DNA of 64,000 bases, from NCBI GenBank assembly GCA_016714935.1, contig JADKBU010000012.1, forward strand, positions 55,532 through 119,531, written 5' to 3'. Under the pieces are notes generated by a model. It saw only the letters and a list, made by a program, of their open reading frames with translations, ran no database searches and was not told the origin of the DNA. The stretch comes from Candidatus Accumulibacter propinquus. GTDB taxonomy: Bacteria; Pseudomonadota; Gammaproteobacteria; Burkholderiales; Rhodocyclaceae. Below are positions 53,638 through 62,492 of this stretch, piece after piece. Position 1 is the stretch's first letter. Every line of letters begins with the position of its first letter. A program made the position numbers and the translations under genes.

Positions 53638-55137
53638 ATGCCGCTCGCCATCGTCCACAGCCGTGGTCTCGACGGACTCTCTGCTCCGGAGGTCGCGGTC
53701 GAGGTGCATCTCGCGGGCGGCCTGCCGAGCCTCACCCTGGTCGGGCTGCCCGATACGGAGGTCAAGGAGGCACGCGATCGGGTACGTGCGGCACTGCAGA
53801 ACTCGGGCTTCGATTTTCCCGGCAAGCGCATTACCGTCAACCTCGCGCCAGCCGAGTTGCCCAAGGAATCGGGGCGCTTCGATCTGCCGATCGCGCTCGG
53901 CATTCTCGCCGCCTCCGGTCAAATTCCGAGTGCGGCGCTGGCCAACCATGAATTTGCCGGTGAACTGTCGCTCTCCGGTGAATTGCGGCCGATCCGCGGC
54001 GCGCTGGCCATGGTCCTCGCCGCCGGTGGCGTGGGACGCAGCTTCGTTCTCCCGACCAGCAGTGCCCGCGAAGCGGCTTTGGCCAGCAAGGTGCGGGTGC
54101 TGACGGCGCGCACGCTGCTCGACGTCTGCGCACACCTGACCGGGCAAGGAGCGCTGGACGAATGCCAGGCCACCGATGCGACAGCCGATGATGGCAGCGA
54201 TTACCCTGACCTCGGCGAGGTACGCGGACAGGTACAGGCCAAGCGGGGGCTGGAAATCGCTGCCGCCGGCGCGCACTCGCTCCTCCTCGCCGGCCCTCCG
54301 GGTACCGGCAAGTCGATGCTCGCCAGCCGCCTGCCAGGCCTGCTGCCGCCAATGACGCTGACCGCCGCGCTCGAATCGGCGGCCGTGTTGTCGCTGGCCG
54401 GGCAGTTCCGCCCCGAGGTCTTTCGCCGCCATCCCTACCGTGCACCGCACCATACGGCGTCATCGGCGGCGCTGGTCGGTGGCGGCAGCATACCCCGTCC
54501 CGGCGAGATCTCTCTGGCGCATCAGGGCGTCCTGTTTCTCGACGAAATTCCCGAGTTCGATCGGCGGGTACTCGAAGCCCTGCGCGAACCGCTGGATTCG
54601 GGGCGTATCCACATCTCACGTGCGGCAAGGCAAGCGGAGTTTCCCGCCCAGTTCCAGCTCGTCGCGGCGATGAACCCCTGTCCCTGCGGTTATCACGGCG
54701 ATTCGCGCGGCCGCTGCCGATGTACACCGGACCAGGTGCTGCGTTATCGCAGCCGGATCTCGGGGCCGCTGCTCGACCGCATCGACCTGCAGATCGAAGT
54801 GCCCGCGGTGCCGGCGGAGGTCCTGCAACAGCCACCTGACGGCGAAGCGTCGGCTACCGTTCGGGCACGTGTCACGCAGGCGCGGGAAAGGCAGATGCAG
54901 CGACAGGGAAAACCCAATGCGCGCCTGACCGGCAAGGAGATCGACCAGTACTGTCAGCCGCAGGCGGACGCGGCAGCGCTGCTCAAGCACGCCATCAGTC
55001 GCTTCGAACTCTCCGCGCGCGCTTTCCACCGCCTGCTCAAGGTGGCGCGGACGATCGCCGATCTGGGAGGGGGCGAATCCATCGCGGCCGCGCATGTGGC
55101 GGAAGCCGTGCAGTTCCGCCGTTTCGCGAAGGACTGA
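53638..55137 (+). CDS. comM: YifB/ComM Mg-chelatase-like AAA+ ATPase
   Basis: A 499-aa helicase-like protein needed to integrate transformed DNA (branch migration). The N-terminal Lon-like S16 domain contains HLAGGLPSLTLVGLPDTEVK, then SGRFDLPIALGILAA. The AAA+ domain has Walker A LAGPPGTGKSMLASRLPG and Walker B VLFLDEIPEFDRR. The Mg-chelatase signature is NPCPCGYHGDSRGRCRCTPD, with Cys pairs. The C-terminus is RLLKVARTIADLGGGE. Complete. Confidence 0.95.
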   Translation: MPLAIVHSRGLDGLSAPEVAVEVHLAGGLPSLTLVGLPDTEVKEARDRVRAALQNSGFDFPGKRITVNLAPAELPKESGRFDLPIALGILAASGQIPSAALANHEFAGELSLSGELRPIRGALAMVLAAGGVGRSFVLPTSSAREAALASKVRVLTARTLLDVCAHLTGQGALDECQATDATADDGSDYPDLGEVRGQVQAKRGLEIAAAGAHSLLLAGPPGTGKSMLASRLPGLLPPMTLTAALESAAVLSLAGQFRPEVFRRHPYRAPHHTASSAALVGGGSIPRPGEISLAHQGVLFLDEIPEFDRRVLEALREPLDSGRIHISRAARQAEFPAQFQLVAAMNPCPCGYHGDSRGRCRCTPDQVLRYRSRISGPLLDRIDLQIEVPAVPAEVLQQPPDGEASATVRARVTQARERQMQRQGKPNARLTGKEIDQYCQPQADAAALLKHAISRFELSARAFHRLLKVARTIADLGGGESIAAAHVAEAVQFRRFAKD

Positions 55138-55138
55138 T

Positions 55139-56338
55139 TTGCCGAACAGGACCATTCCACCGGCGACGCGCGGCATTACCGTGGTCCTGGGCGCTCTGGC
55201 CTCACTCGGTCCCTTCTCGATCGACACCTACCTGCCATCATTCAACGACATCGGTGCTTCCCTGCTCGCCACACCGCTCGAAGTCCAGCAGACCCTGACC
55301 GCCTACCTGCTGCCCTACGCGCTGATGACACTGTGGCATGGTGCGCTCTCGGATGCGCTCGGTCGCCGTCGGGTGATTCTGGTATCGGTGGCCCTCTTTG
55401 CCCTTGCCTCGGCCGGCTGCATGTTTGCGACCCGGATCGAACACCTGTGGCTGATGCGCGCACTGCAGGGCATTACCGCCGGCGCCGGCATGGTCGTCGC
55501 CCGGGCGATCGTCCGCGATCTCTACGATGGGGCGCCGGCACAGCGACTGATCGCACACATCACCATGGTTTTCGCCCTCGCGCCGGCGATCGCGCCGGTG
55601 CTCGGCGGCTGGCTGCAGTCCTGGTTCGGCTGGCGCTCGGTGTTTGCCTTTCTGGTGCTGCTCGGTTTCGCGCTCTGGCTGGCGTGCTGGTTCCTGCTTC
55701 CGGAAACCTTGCCTCGCGACCAGCGCCACTCCCTGCACGCCCGTTATCTGGCGCGAGCCTACTGGAAAGTGCTGACTTCATCCGCGTTCCTGTTGACTTG
55801 CGGCGCGCTGGCGCTGAACTTCGCGGCCTTCTTCATCTATGTGCTGTCGGCACCAGTCTTCCTGATGCGTCATCTGGGCGTTTCGGCCACCGGATTCCTG
55901 TGGCTGTTCGGCCCGGCCATGAGCGGTCTGATGATCGGGGCGTGGCTGTCCGGCAGGCTCGCCGGCAAGTGGTCGGCGGCGCGCACGATTGCCGCCGGCT
56001 ACCTGCTGATGGGCACGGCGGCGGTACTCAACATCGGCCTCAACCTGGCGCTGCCGCCGGCGCTGCCGTGGAGCGTGCTGCCGCTCTTCGGATTCACCCT
56101 CGGCATGTCGCTGGCCATGCCGACCCTGACCCTGCAGGCGCTTGACCTGTTCCCCGAACAACGTGGCCTGGCCGCGTCCTGCCAGACTTTCCTGCAATCC
56201 GGCGGCAACGCCTTCGCTGCGGCGGTGATTGCCCCGGCGCTCTGGGGCTCGCTGACCAGGCTGGCGCTGGGCATGGGCGGTCTGTTGCTGCTGGGCGCCG
56301 GCGCCACCTTGATCCAGCGCCGGCGAAGTGCGGCCTGA
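55139..56338 (+). CDS. Bcr/CflA-type MFS drug-resistance transporter
   Basis: A 399-aa, 12-helix MFS protein. Signatures: LGPFSIDTYLPSFNDIGASL (TM1), YALMTLWHGALSDALGRRRV, RALQGITAGAGMVVARAIVR, and the second-half motif GFTLGMSLAMPTLTLQALDL. Homologues export bicyclomycin, sulfonamides or cysteine. The TTG at 55139 is 1 nt after the comM stop with AAGGA in front; an in-frame ATG at 55094 lies inside comM and is not favoured. Confidence 0.88.
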   Translation: MPNRTIPPATRGITVVLGALASLGPFSIDTYLPSFNDIGASLLATPLEVQQTLTAYLLPYALMTLWHGALSDALGRRRVILVSVALFALASAGCMFATRIEHLWLMRALQGITAGAGMVVARAIVRDLYDGAPAQRLIAHITMVFALAPAIAPVLGGWLQSWFGWRSVFAFLVLLGFALWLACWFLLPETLPRDQRHSLHARYLARAYWKVLTSSAFLLTCGALALNFAAFFIYVLSAPVFLMRHLGVSATGFLWLFGPAMSGLMIGAWLSGRLAGKWSAARTIAAGYLLMGTAAVLNIGLNLALPPALPWSVLPLFGFTLGMSLAMPTLTLQALDLFPEQRGLAASCQTFLQSGGNAFAAAVIAPALWGSLTRLALGMGGLLLLGAGATLIQRRRSAA

Positions 56339-56341
56339 GGG

Positions 56342-57622
56342 TCACCGCATCTGCCGGGCATGGGTCTCGCGGGCAAACGGGATCAGGCACAAGGACACGA
56401 AGATGCACGCCACCAGCAGGCTGAAGCCGGCCTGATAGGCCGCGGCATCGTAAAGGCGGGCGCCGCCTGCCGTGGCACCCAGCCAGTAACGGTCGAGCAC
56501 CCAGCCCACGCCCGGTTGCAGCAGCATGCCGCCCAACAGCGGACCCATGTTGCAGATCCCCGAGGCCGTGCCCATCAGCCGCGCCGGCACCGACTCCTTG
56601 GCAAAGGCAAAACCGATGATCAGGTTTCCCGAGACAAAACCGGTAAACAACAGGGTGGCGATCAACAGCCACACGGGCAATGGCAGGAAGATGATCAGCG
56701 CCCAGCCGGCCAACGCCGCAGCGGTGGTGGCGACGTACAGCGGCCGGCGGCGGCCCAGGCGTTCGGACAGGGAACCGAGGACCGGCCCGCCAACGGCCCA
56801 GGCGATGAGCAGCAGCGAAGTGATGGCCGCAGCGGTCTTGGTCTCCAGGCCATGCACCTGCTGCAGGTAGGGTACCCCCCACAGGCCGGCGAAGGTGAGC
56901 ACCGCGCCGGCAATGCCGATCGGGGTGATCAACAGGATCCAGGTGTTCCGGAATGAGAGCACCTCGGCCATGCCGCGCAGGATCGAAGCATGCGCTCCCC
57001 CCGGATGGTTCGTCGTCGCATGGCTGCGATAGCCGCGCTCAGCGGGATCGTCGCGAACGCGCAGCCAGATGGCCACCGCCAGCATGGCGGTAACCGCAGC
57101 CGAAACCCCCATCACCGGACGCCAGCCCCAGGCTTCGATCAGCAGGCGCAGGGGTACTCCGGCAATCACTCCGCCAACCACGCCGAAGAGCAGGGCCAGG
57201 CCCGAGGCGAGGGCAAACTGGCGTGGCGCGAACCACCGGGTCGCCAGTTTCAGCATCGAAACGAAGGCCACGGCCACCGAAGCGCCGATCAACAGGCGCC
57301 CGGCGCTGGCCCACCACAGGTCGCCGGCGCAGGCAAAAAGCACGCTGCCAGCGGCAGCCACGGCGGCACCCGCGGTGAGCAGGCGGCGTGGCCCCCAGCG
57401 ATCCGCCAGAATCCCGGTCGGGATCTGCATCAACACATACGAGTAGAAATAGAAAGCCGAGAGATTCCCGAGGCCGGTGGCGCCGATGGCGAATTCTTCC
57501 ATCAGCCGGTCGGTCATCACCGCCGGTGCGATACGCTGGTAGAAACCGATCAGATAGAGCAGTGCCCCCAGTCCCCAGATGCTCCAGGCCACCGCGGCCG
57601 GTGGATAGCTGCGCTCGTTCAC
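56342..57622 (-). CDS. MFS transporter
   Basis: A 426-aa, 12-helix MFS protein. The loop 2-3 motif is GILADRWGPRRLLTAGAAVA, and later there is GSLSERLGRRRPLYVATTAA. Other stretches: NLSAFYFYSYVLMQIPTGIL and SGICNMGPLLGGMLLQPGVG. Substrate unknown. The GTG at 57622 (VNERSYPPAAVAW) is chosen because it precedes TM1 directly; an upstream extension to 57739 is rich in Arg and Pro. It converges tightly with the Bcr-type gene (3 nt apart). Confidence 0.82.
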   Translation of the reverse strand: MNERSYPPAAVAWSIWGLGALLYLIGFYQRIAPAVMTDRLMEEFAIGATGLGNLSAFYFYSYVLMQIPTGILADRWGPRRLLTAGAAVAAAGSVLFACAGDLWWASAGRLLIGASVAVAFVSMLKLATRWFAPRQFALASGLALLFGVVGGVIAGVPLRLLIEAWGWRPVMGVSAAVTAMLAVAIWLRVRDDPAERGYRSHATTNHPGGAHASILRGMAEVLSFRNTWILLITPIGIAGAVLTFAGLWGVPYLQQVHGLETKTAAAITSLLLIAWAVGGPVLGSLSERLGRRRPLYVATTAAALAGWALIIFLPLPVWLLIATLLFTGFVSGNLIIGFAFAKESVPARLMGTASGICNMGPLLGGMLLQPGVGWVLDRYWLGATAGGARLYDAAAYQAGFSLLVACIFVSLCLIPFARETHARQMR

Positions 57623-57840
57623 CGGCCCGGCTTTCGCCGCGACTGTTCTGCACCCCCGCCACGGCGGCAATGGCGCCCGGTTCGGCATGCGCATCGATGC
57701 CAGTTGATCAGCACGGACGCGGGGCGGGGCGGGGATCACAACGCGGTGGGTTCCGGATACGCCAGGCTGCGCATCCGCTCTGGTCTATACTCGTGGCTTG
57801 CAGGCAACGATTGCCACTGTCCCCATGGAGCACGCAAGAC

Positions 57841-58329
57841 ATGTTCAGAAAACGCTTCGCACGCCTGTTTCTGGCTGCTTCAATCGCCGCGCTGCTGCCA
57901 GCCTGCGACGTTGATCGCCTCAACCAGCTCAAGCCGGGTGTCAGTACTGGCGAAGAAGTACGGAAGATCATGGGCCAGCCAAACTTCGAGTGGAAAGACG
58001 CTGATGGTACGCGTATCTGGGAGTATCCGCGCACCCCCGAGGGTATCGTCAACTACATGCTGGTCATCGGCCCCGATGAAGTCCTGCGCGAAGTGCGGCA
58101 GGTGCTGACCGAAGACAATTTTGCCCGCGTCAAGGCGGGCATGAGCCAGGACGAAGTCTATCGACTGCTCGGCCGGCCAGCGCACCAGCAACGCTTCTCC
58201 CTGCAACAGGAGACGGTGTGGGACTGGAAGACCAGGGTGGAACCGGGCATGACCTGGTTCTTCAACGTACACTTCGACACCGCCGGGGTGGTGACCAGAA
58301 CGAGCACCCACTTCGTTGCCAAGGGCTGA
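57841..58329 (+). CDS. BamE/SmpA-OmlA-like outer-membrane lipoprotein
   Basis: A 162-aa lipoprotein with signal peptide MFRKRFARLFLAASIAALL and lipobox LPAC (Cys25). Two SmpA/OmlA-type repeats follow: QLKPGVSTGEEVRKIMGQPN and RVKAGMSQDEVYRLLGRPA, each the beta-hairpin/helix unit of the BamE fold. A tandem of two repeats suggests a double BamE-like protein rather than BamE itself. A TATACT hexamer at 57786-57791 is a possible -10. Confidence 0.85.
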   Translation: MFRKRFARLFLAASIAALLPACDVDRLNQLKPGVSTGEEVRKIMGQPNFEWKDADGTRIWEYPRTPEGIVNYMLVIGPDEVLREVRQVLTEDNFARVKAGMSQDEVYRLLGRPAHQQRFSLQQETVWDWKTRVEPGMTWFFNVHFDTAGVVTRTSTHFVAKG

Positions 58330-58414
58330 GGCTGGCCCTTGTTTCATGGCGAACGCGCACCCGCCCCGAACCGGAATACTCATTTATCGGCTGCCCGGGC
58401 ACAGGGGATTTGCC

Positions 58415-58825
58415 ATGCATGGCCTGCACCTGATCGACGAGCTCTATGACTGCCGCTGCGACCCGCAACTGCTGGCCGATGCCGCAGCGCTGCGGGGGCT
58501 CTGTCTGGCAACCTGTTCCGCCGACGGCTTGACGCCTGTCGGTCTGGTCTTTCATCAGTTCGGCAACGCGCTGGAACCCGCTGGTGCGACGGGAGCGGTG
58601 GTGCTGGCCGAGTCGCATCTGGCCGTGCATACCTGGCCGGAAACGAAATCCGTATCCCTCGACCTCTACGTCTGCAACTTCAGACAGGACAACAGCAGCG
58701 CAGCCCGCAACGCCTGCCGGCGTTTGATCAGTGCCTTTGCGCCCGCGCGCGTGCTGCGACGCGAACTGGTACGCGGATTGCCGGAACTGGCCGGGCCGAT
58801 CGACCCCACCGGCGAAAGTGATTAG
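58415..58825 (+). CDS. speD: S-adenosylmethionine decarboxylase proenzyme (pyruvoyl type)
   Basis: A 136-aa class-1b AdoMet decarboxylase. The self-cleavage/pyruvoyl motif is ESHLAVHTWPE, with cleavage before Ser67; after it come SLDLYVCNFRQDN and the short C-terminal half. It provides decarboxylated AdoMet for spermidine synthesis. AGGGG lies 7 nt before the ATG. No adjacent aminopropyltransferase gene, although two aminopropyltransferase-like proteins are encoded elsewhere in the window. Confidence 0.9.
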   Translation: MHGLHLIDELYDCRCDPQLLADAAALRGLCLATCSADGLTPVGLVFHQFGNALEPAGATGAVVLAESHLAVHTWPETKSVSLDLYVCNFRQDNSSAARNACRRLISAFAPARVLRRELVRGLPELAGPIDPTGESD

Positions 58826-58884
58826 GCGCAGGATCAAGGGGTATACTTCCCGCTTCTGTCCAACAAGAAACACAGGGAGGCTTC

Positions 58885-60249
58885 GTGGAATCGCTCCGCA
58901 TCACGCTCGAACAGTCCGAGATCCCCACGCATTGGTACAACGTCGTCGCCGACATGCCCAATCCGCCACTGCCACCGCTCGGGCCGGATGGCAAACCGGT
59001 GTCCCCGGAGCAGATGGGGATGATCTTTCCGATGGCGATCCTCGAGCAGGAAATGTCGGCCGAACGCTGGATTCCGATCCCCGATGCGGTGCGCCAGGTC
59101 TACCGGCTGTGGCGACCCTCTCCCTTGATTCGTGCCCGCAGGCTGGAGGAAGCGCTCGGCACACCGGCCAGAATCTACTACAAGTACGAAGGCGTTTCCC
59201 CAGCCGGTTCGCACAAGCCCAATACCGCCGTACCACAGGCTTTCTACAACCAGCAGGCTGGCATCAAGCGCATCACCACCGAAACCGGCGCCGGGCAATG
59301 GGGGTGTTCGATGGCCTTCGCCGGCCAGATGTTCGGCCTTGAGGTGCGCGTCTACATGGTCAAGATCAGCTACGATCAGAAGCCCTTCCGCCGCTCGATG
59401 ATGCAGACCTGGGGCGCCGAGGTGTTTGCCAGTCCGTCGGCCATGACCCGGACCGGGCGTGCAATCCTGGAACGTGATCCCGGGAATCAGGGTTCGCTCG
59501 GCATCGCCATCTCCGAGGCCGTCGAGGAGGCGGCGTCACGGGCCGACACCAGTTACGCCCTGGGCTCGGTGCTCAATCATGTGGCGCTGCACCAGACCAT
59601 CATTGGACAGGAAGCGAAAAAGCAGTTCGAAAAGGCCGGCGACTGGCCGGATGTCATTTTCGCACCCTGCGGTGGCGGCTCGTCGTTTGCCGGTGTGGCC
59701 TTCCCGTTTCTCGCCGATAACGCGGCTGGCGGCCATCATGGCCGACCGACACGGCTGGTGGCCGTCGAACCGAGTTCCTGCCCGACCCTGACCAAGGGCA
59801 TCTATGCCTACGACTTCGGCGACGCCTCGGGCTTCACGCCGCTGATGAAGATGTACACCCTCGGCCACGACTTCATGCCACCGGGCATCCATGCCGGTGG
59901 CCTGCGTTATCATGGCGATTCGCCGCTGGTTTCGCAGCTCTACCATGAAGGCCTGATCGAGGCTGTTGCCGTGGCGCAACTGGCGACCTTCGAAGCCGGC
60001 GTGATGTTCGCCCGCGCCGAGGGCGTGATTCCCGCGCCGGAGTCCAACCACGCGATCCGCGCGGCCATCGACGAAGCGCTGCGCTGCAAGGCAACTGGCG
60101 AGGCACGGACGATCTTCTTCAATCTCACGGGGCACGGACACTTCGACATGGCTGCCTACGACCGCTATTTTGCCGGTGAACTCGAGGATTTCGAGTACCC
60201 GGCTGAAGCCATCAGAACGTCGCTGGAACATCTGCCGAAGGTGGGATGA
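58885..60249 (+). CDS. trpB2: Tryptophan synthase beta-like protein (TrpB2 type)
   Basis: A 454-aa PLP enzyme of the stand-alone TrpB2 class. The PLP lysine is in GVSPAGSHKPNTAVPQAFYN, followed by ETGAGQWGCSMAFAGQMFGL and the glycine-rich phosphate loop CGGGSSFAGVAFPFL. The longer N-terminus (MESLRITLEQSEIPTHWYNV) distinguishes it from canonical TrpB. It uses GTG with AGGGAGG 4 nt upstream; a TATACT box at 58842-58847 may be its -10. No trpA or other trp genes lie nearby, so a role such as serine deamination or indole salvage is possible. Confidence 0.9.
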   Translation: MESLRITLEQSEIPTHWYNVVADMPNPPLPPLGPDGKPVSPEQMGMIFPMAILEQEMSAERWIPIPDAVRQVYRLWRPSPLIRARRLEEALGTPARIYYKYEGVSPAGSHKPNTAVPQAFYNQQAGIKRITTETGAGQWGCSMAFAGQMFGLEVRVYMVKISYDQKPFRRSMMQTWGAEVFASPSAMTRTGRAILERDPGNQGSLGIAISEAVEEAASRADTSYALGSVLNHVALHQTIIGQEAKKQFEKAGDWPDVIFAPCGGGSSFAGVAFPFLADNAAGGHHGRPTRLVAVEPSSCPTLTKGIYAYDFGDASGFTPLMKMYTLGHDFMPPGIHAGGLRYHGDSPLVSQLYHEGLIEAVAVAQLATFEAGVMFARAEGVIPAPESNHAIRAAIDEALRCKATGEARTIFFNLTGHGHFDMAAYDRYFAGELEDFEYPAEAIRTSLEHLPKVG

Positions 60250-60944
60250 TTGCCAACATGCGTATCGCCGTGTTCCTGCTGTTGCTGGCCAACCTGCTGG
60301 TGCTGGTGTGGACGCGCGGCTACCTCGGCGCGCCGGCCAATCCCGACGCGCGGCGTGCCGAGCAGCAGTTGCTTCCCGAGCAGGTGAAGGTCGTCGGGCG
60401 GGCGAAACCACCGCAGGCGACGAACAGGAAAGACGAAGACGAAAAAGCCGCCGACGGGAAGGGCGCCGTCGCCTGCCAGTTCTGGAGCGATCTGGTCAGC
60501 GCCGACGCGGATCAGGTCGAGCGCCTGCTGGCGGAACAGTTCTCGGCGTTCAAGGCAACGCGGCGGACGATCGCCGAGAACAGCGGCTACTGGGTCTATG
60601 TCCCGCCACTGGCCAACAAGGAGGAAGTCAACAAAAAGACCGCTGAATTGCAACTGCTGGGCATCCAGGATTTCTTCGTCGTGCAGGCCAGCGGGCCCAA
60701 CCAACTGGCCATCTCGCTGGGCACCTACCGCACCGAGGAAGCGGCCAAGGCAGGGCTGGAAGGCTTGCGCGCCAAGGGCGTCAAGTCGGCAAAAATGAGC
60801 GAGCGCAAGGGTAAGCCACCGTTCAACACCCTCGAAATCCGTGGGCCTGCAACCCAGGCCGATGCTCTGCGCCAGGCGATTGTCGCACTGCTGCCGAAAG
60901 CCAGCCCGACCGCCTGCAAAGTCAAGACCGAGGCGGCGCCATGA
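60246..60944 (+). CDS. SPOR-like domain membrane protein
   Basis: A 232-aa protein with one N-terminal membrane segment (RIAVFLLLLANLLVLVW). A charged linker follows (KPPQATNRKDEDEKAADGK), then a C-terminal region resembling a SPOR repeat: SGYWVYVPPLANKEEVNKKT, LGIQDFFVVQASGPNQLAIS, LGTYRTEEAAKAGLEGL. It is coupled to trpB2 by a 4-nt overlap (ATGA) and to coaE by another. It may bind peptidoglycan; function unknown. Confidence 0.75.
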   Translation: MIANMRIAVFLLLLANLLVLVWTRGYLGAPANPDARRAEQQLLPEQVKVVGRAKPPQATNRKDEDEKAADGKGAVACQFWSDLVSADADQVERLLAEQFSAFKATRRTIAENSGYWVYVPPLANKEEVNKKTAELQLLGIQDFFVVQASGPNQLAISLGTYRTEEAAKAGLEGLRAKGVKSAKMSERKGKPPFNTLEIRGPATQADALRQAIVALLPKASPTACKVKTEAAP

Positions 60945-61564
60945 GCTTCGTGGTGGGGCTTACCGGTGGCATCGGCAGCGGCAAGAGTACGGTCGCCGAA
61001 CTGTTCGTTCAACACGGCGCCGCCCTGGTCGATACCGATGCCATCGCGCATACTCTGACTGCCCCGCAGGGCGCGGCCATGGCCGCGATCAGGAACGCCT
61101 TTGGCGAGCGCGTGCTGCGGGCCGACGGTGGCCTGGACCGCGCCGCGATGCGCAGCCTGGTTTTTTCTGATCATACGGCGAAGGCGACACTCGAAGCCAT
61201 CCTGCATCCACTGATCCGAGAGCATAGCGAGGCGCGTTGCGCAGATGCCACAAGTGCCCCGTACGTGTTGCTCGTGGTACCTTTGCTGATCGAATCGGGC
61301 AGCTACCGCCGCCGCGCCGACCGGATCCTCGTCGTCGATTGCGACGAGGCGGTACAGATTGCTCGCGTCATGACGCGAAGCGGACTCACCGCCGGAGAGG
61401 TCGAGGCGATCATGGCCACGCAGGCGTCACGACTCGAAAGGCGCGCGGCGGCAGACGATGTAGTGCTCAACGATCGCGAACTCGACGCTCTGGCACCACA
61501 GGTCGACGGTCTGCACCGCCAATATCTTGAACTGGCCATGGCCAAAGCTCATGCTGGGCGTTGA
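60941..61564 (+). CDS. coaE: Dephospho-CoA kinase
   Basis: A 207-aa enzyme catalysing the last step of CoA synthesis. The P-loop is VGLTGGIGSGKSTVAELF, followed by GAALVDTDAIAHTLTAPQG and the lid VVPLLIESGSYRRRADRILV. It ends NDRELDALAPQVDGLHRQYL. It overlaps the SPOR-like gene by 4 nt and is followed by zapD, a common pairing. Confidence 0.95.
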   Translation: MSFVVGLTGGIGSGKSTVAELFVQHGAALVDTDAIAHTLTAPQGAAMAAIRNAFGERVLRADGGLDRAAMRSLVFSDHTAKATLEAILHPLIREHSEARCADATSAPYVLLVVPLLIESGSYRRRADRILVVDCDEAVQIARVMTRSGLTAGEVEAIMATQASRLERRAAADDVVLNDRELDALAPQVDGLHRQYLELAMAKAHAGR

Positions 61565-61624
61565 GGTTTTGCTGCAAATGATTCAGAATTATCGAAAATC
61601 CCCGTTCCCGGCGCTGGCGGCAGT

Positions 61625-62380
61625 GTGATCACATACGAATATCCTTTCAATGAACGCATACGCACGCTGTTGCGTCTGGAGGATTTGTTCCAGAAGGCTG
61701 GCAGTTTCCTGCAGCGGGATGGATCCCAGGAGCATCATGTAGTCCTGTTGACGCTTTTCGAAATCCTCGATGTCGCAGGGCGCGCCGACCTGAAAATGGA
61801 TCTGATTCAGGAGCTCGAACGCCAGCGCCAGAGCCTGCAGCTTTTTCGCAACAATCCGGATATCTCCGAAGAAGCCCTCTCCGGCGCCCTGTACGAGATC
61901 GAGCACGCCTCTGCAGCGTTGCTGGGCATGACCGGAAAAATGGGGCAGCATATTCGTGACAACGACTGGCTGATGAGCATCAAGAGTCGCGCCAGCATTC
62001 CCGGCGGCGTCTGCGAGTTCGACCTGCCGTCATACCACTACTGGCGTCATCAGGCCCCCGGCATACGCCGCGACGCCCTGCTGGCCTGGCTGCAGCCCAT
62101 GCTGCCGCTGCGTGACGCACTGGCCATCGTACTGCGCCTGTTACGTTCCAGTGGCCGTCCCGAGCACCACGTGGCTACCGGCGGCGCCTTCCAGCTCATG
62201 CTTGGTGGTAGCAGCTCACAGATGGTGCGTATCTCGCTCAAGCTGCACGATCCCTATATCCCTGAAATCAGCGCCAACAAGTACGCGCTGAACATCCGCT
62301 TCACACGACCCGACAGCGATCACCGGCCGCGGCATTGTGACAATGATGTCGAGTTTGACATGCTGTTCTGCAACCTTTAG
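61625..62380 (+). CDS. zapD: Cell division protein ZapD
   Basis: A 251-aa FtsZ-binding protein that bundles FtsZ filaments. Family signatures: TYEYPFNERIRTLLRLEDLF at the N-terminus, VVLLTLFEILDVAGRADLKM, SIPGGVCEFDLPSYHYW, and the C-terminal PEISANKYALNIRF. Starts with GTG (as VITYEYPFNE). It is the last ordinary chromosomal gene before the compositional shift at the right edge. Confidence 0.93.
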   Translation: MITYEYPFNERIRTLLRLEDLFQKAGSFLQRDGSQEHHVVLLTLFEILDVAGRADLKMDLIQELERQRQSLQLFRNNPDISEEALSGALYEIEHASAALLGMTGKMGQHIRDNDWLMSIKSRASIPGGVCEFDLPSYHYWRHQAPGIRRDALLAWLQPMLPLRDALAIVLRLLRSSGRPEHHVATGGAFQLMLGGSSSQMVRISLKLHDPYIPEISANKYALNIRFTRPDSDHRPRHCDNDVEFDMLFCNL

Positions 62381-62382
62381 GC

Positions 62383-62473
62383 ACGTATCAGGACGTTGCA
62401 GAACGTCGCAAGAAACGATCTAAGGCCCCGATTATTCGGGGTTTCTTGTTTCTGGACGTGTCGTAACGTATCA
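62383..62473. repeat. Direct repeat ACGTATCA flanking the zapD terminator
   Basis: Two copies of ACGTATCA (62383-62390 and 62466-62473), both followed within a few nt by GAC, 83 nt apart. They lie at the junction between chromosome and the putative mobile element. They could be part of an attachment site, but this is weak by itself. Confidence 0.3.
62426..62451 (+). terminator. Rho-independent terminator after zapD
   Basis: Stem CCCCGA-TTAT-TCGGGG followed by TTTCTTGTTT, 45 nt past the zapD stop. The upstream AAGAAAC can pair with GTTTCTT, so the structure may work in both directions. Confidence 0.8.
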
Positions 62474-62492
62474 TGACAATGCGCCCTTCCTA

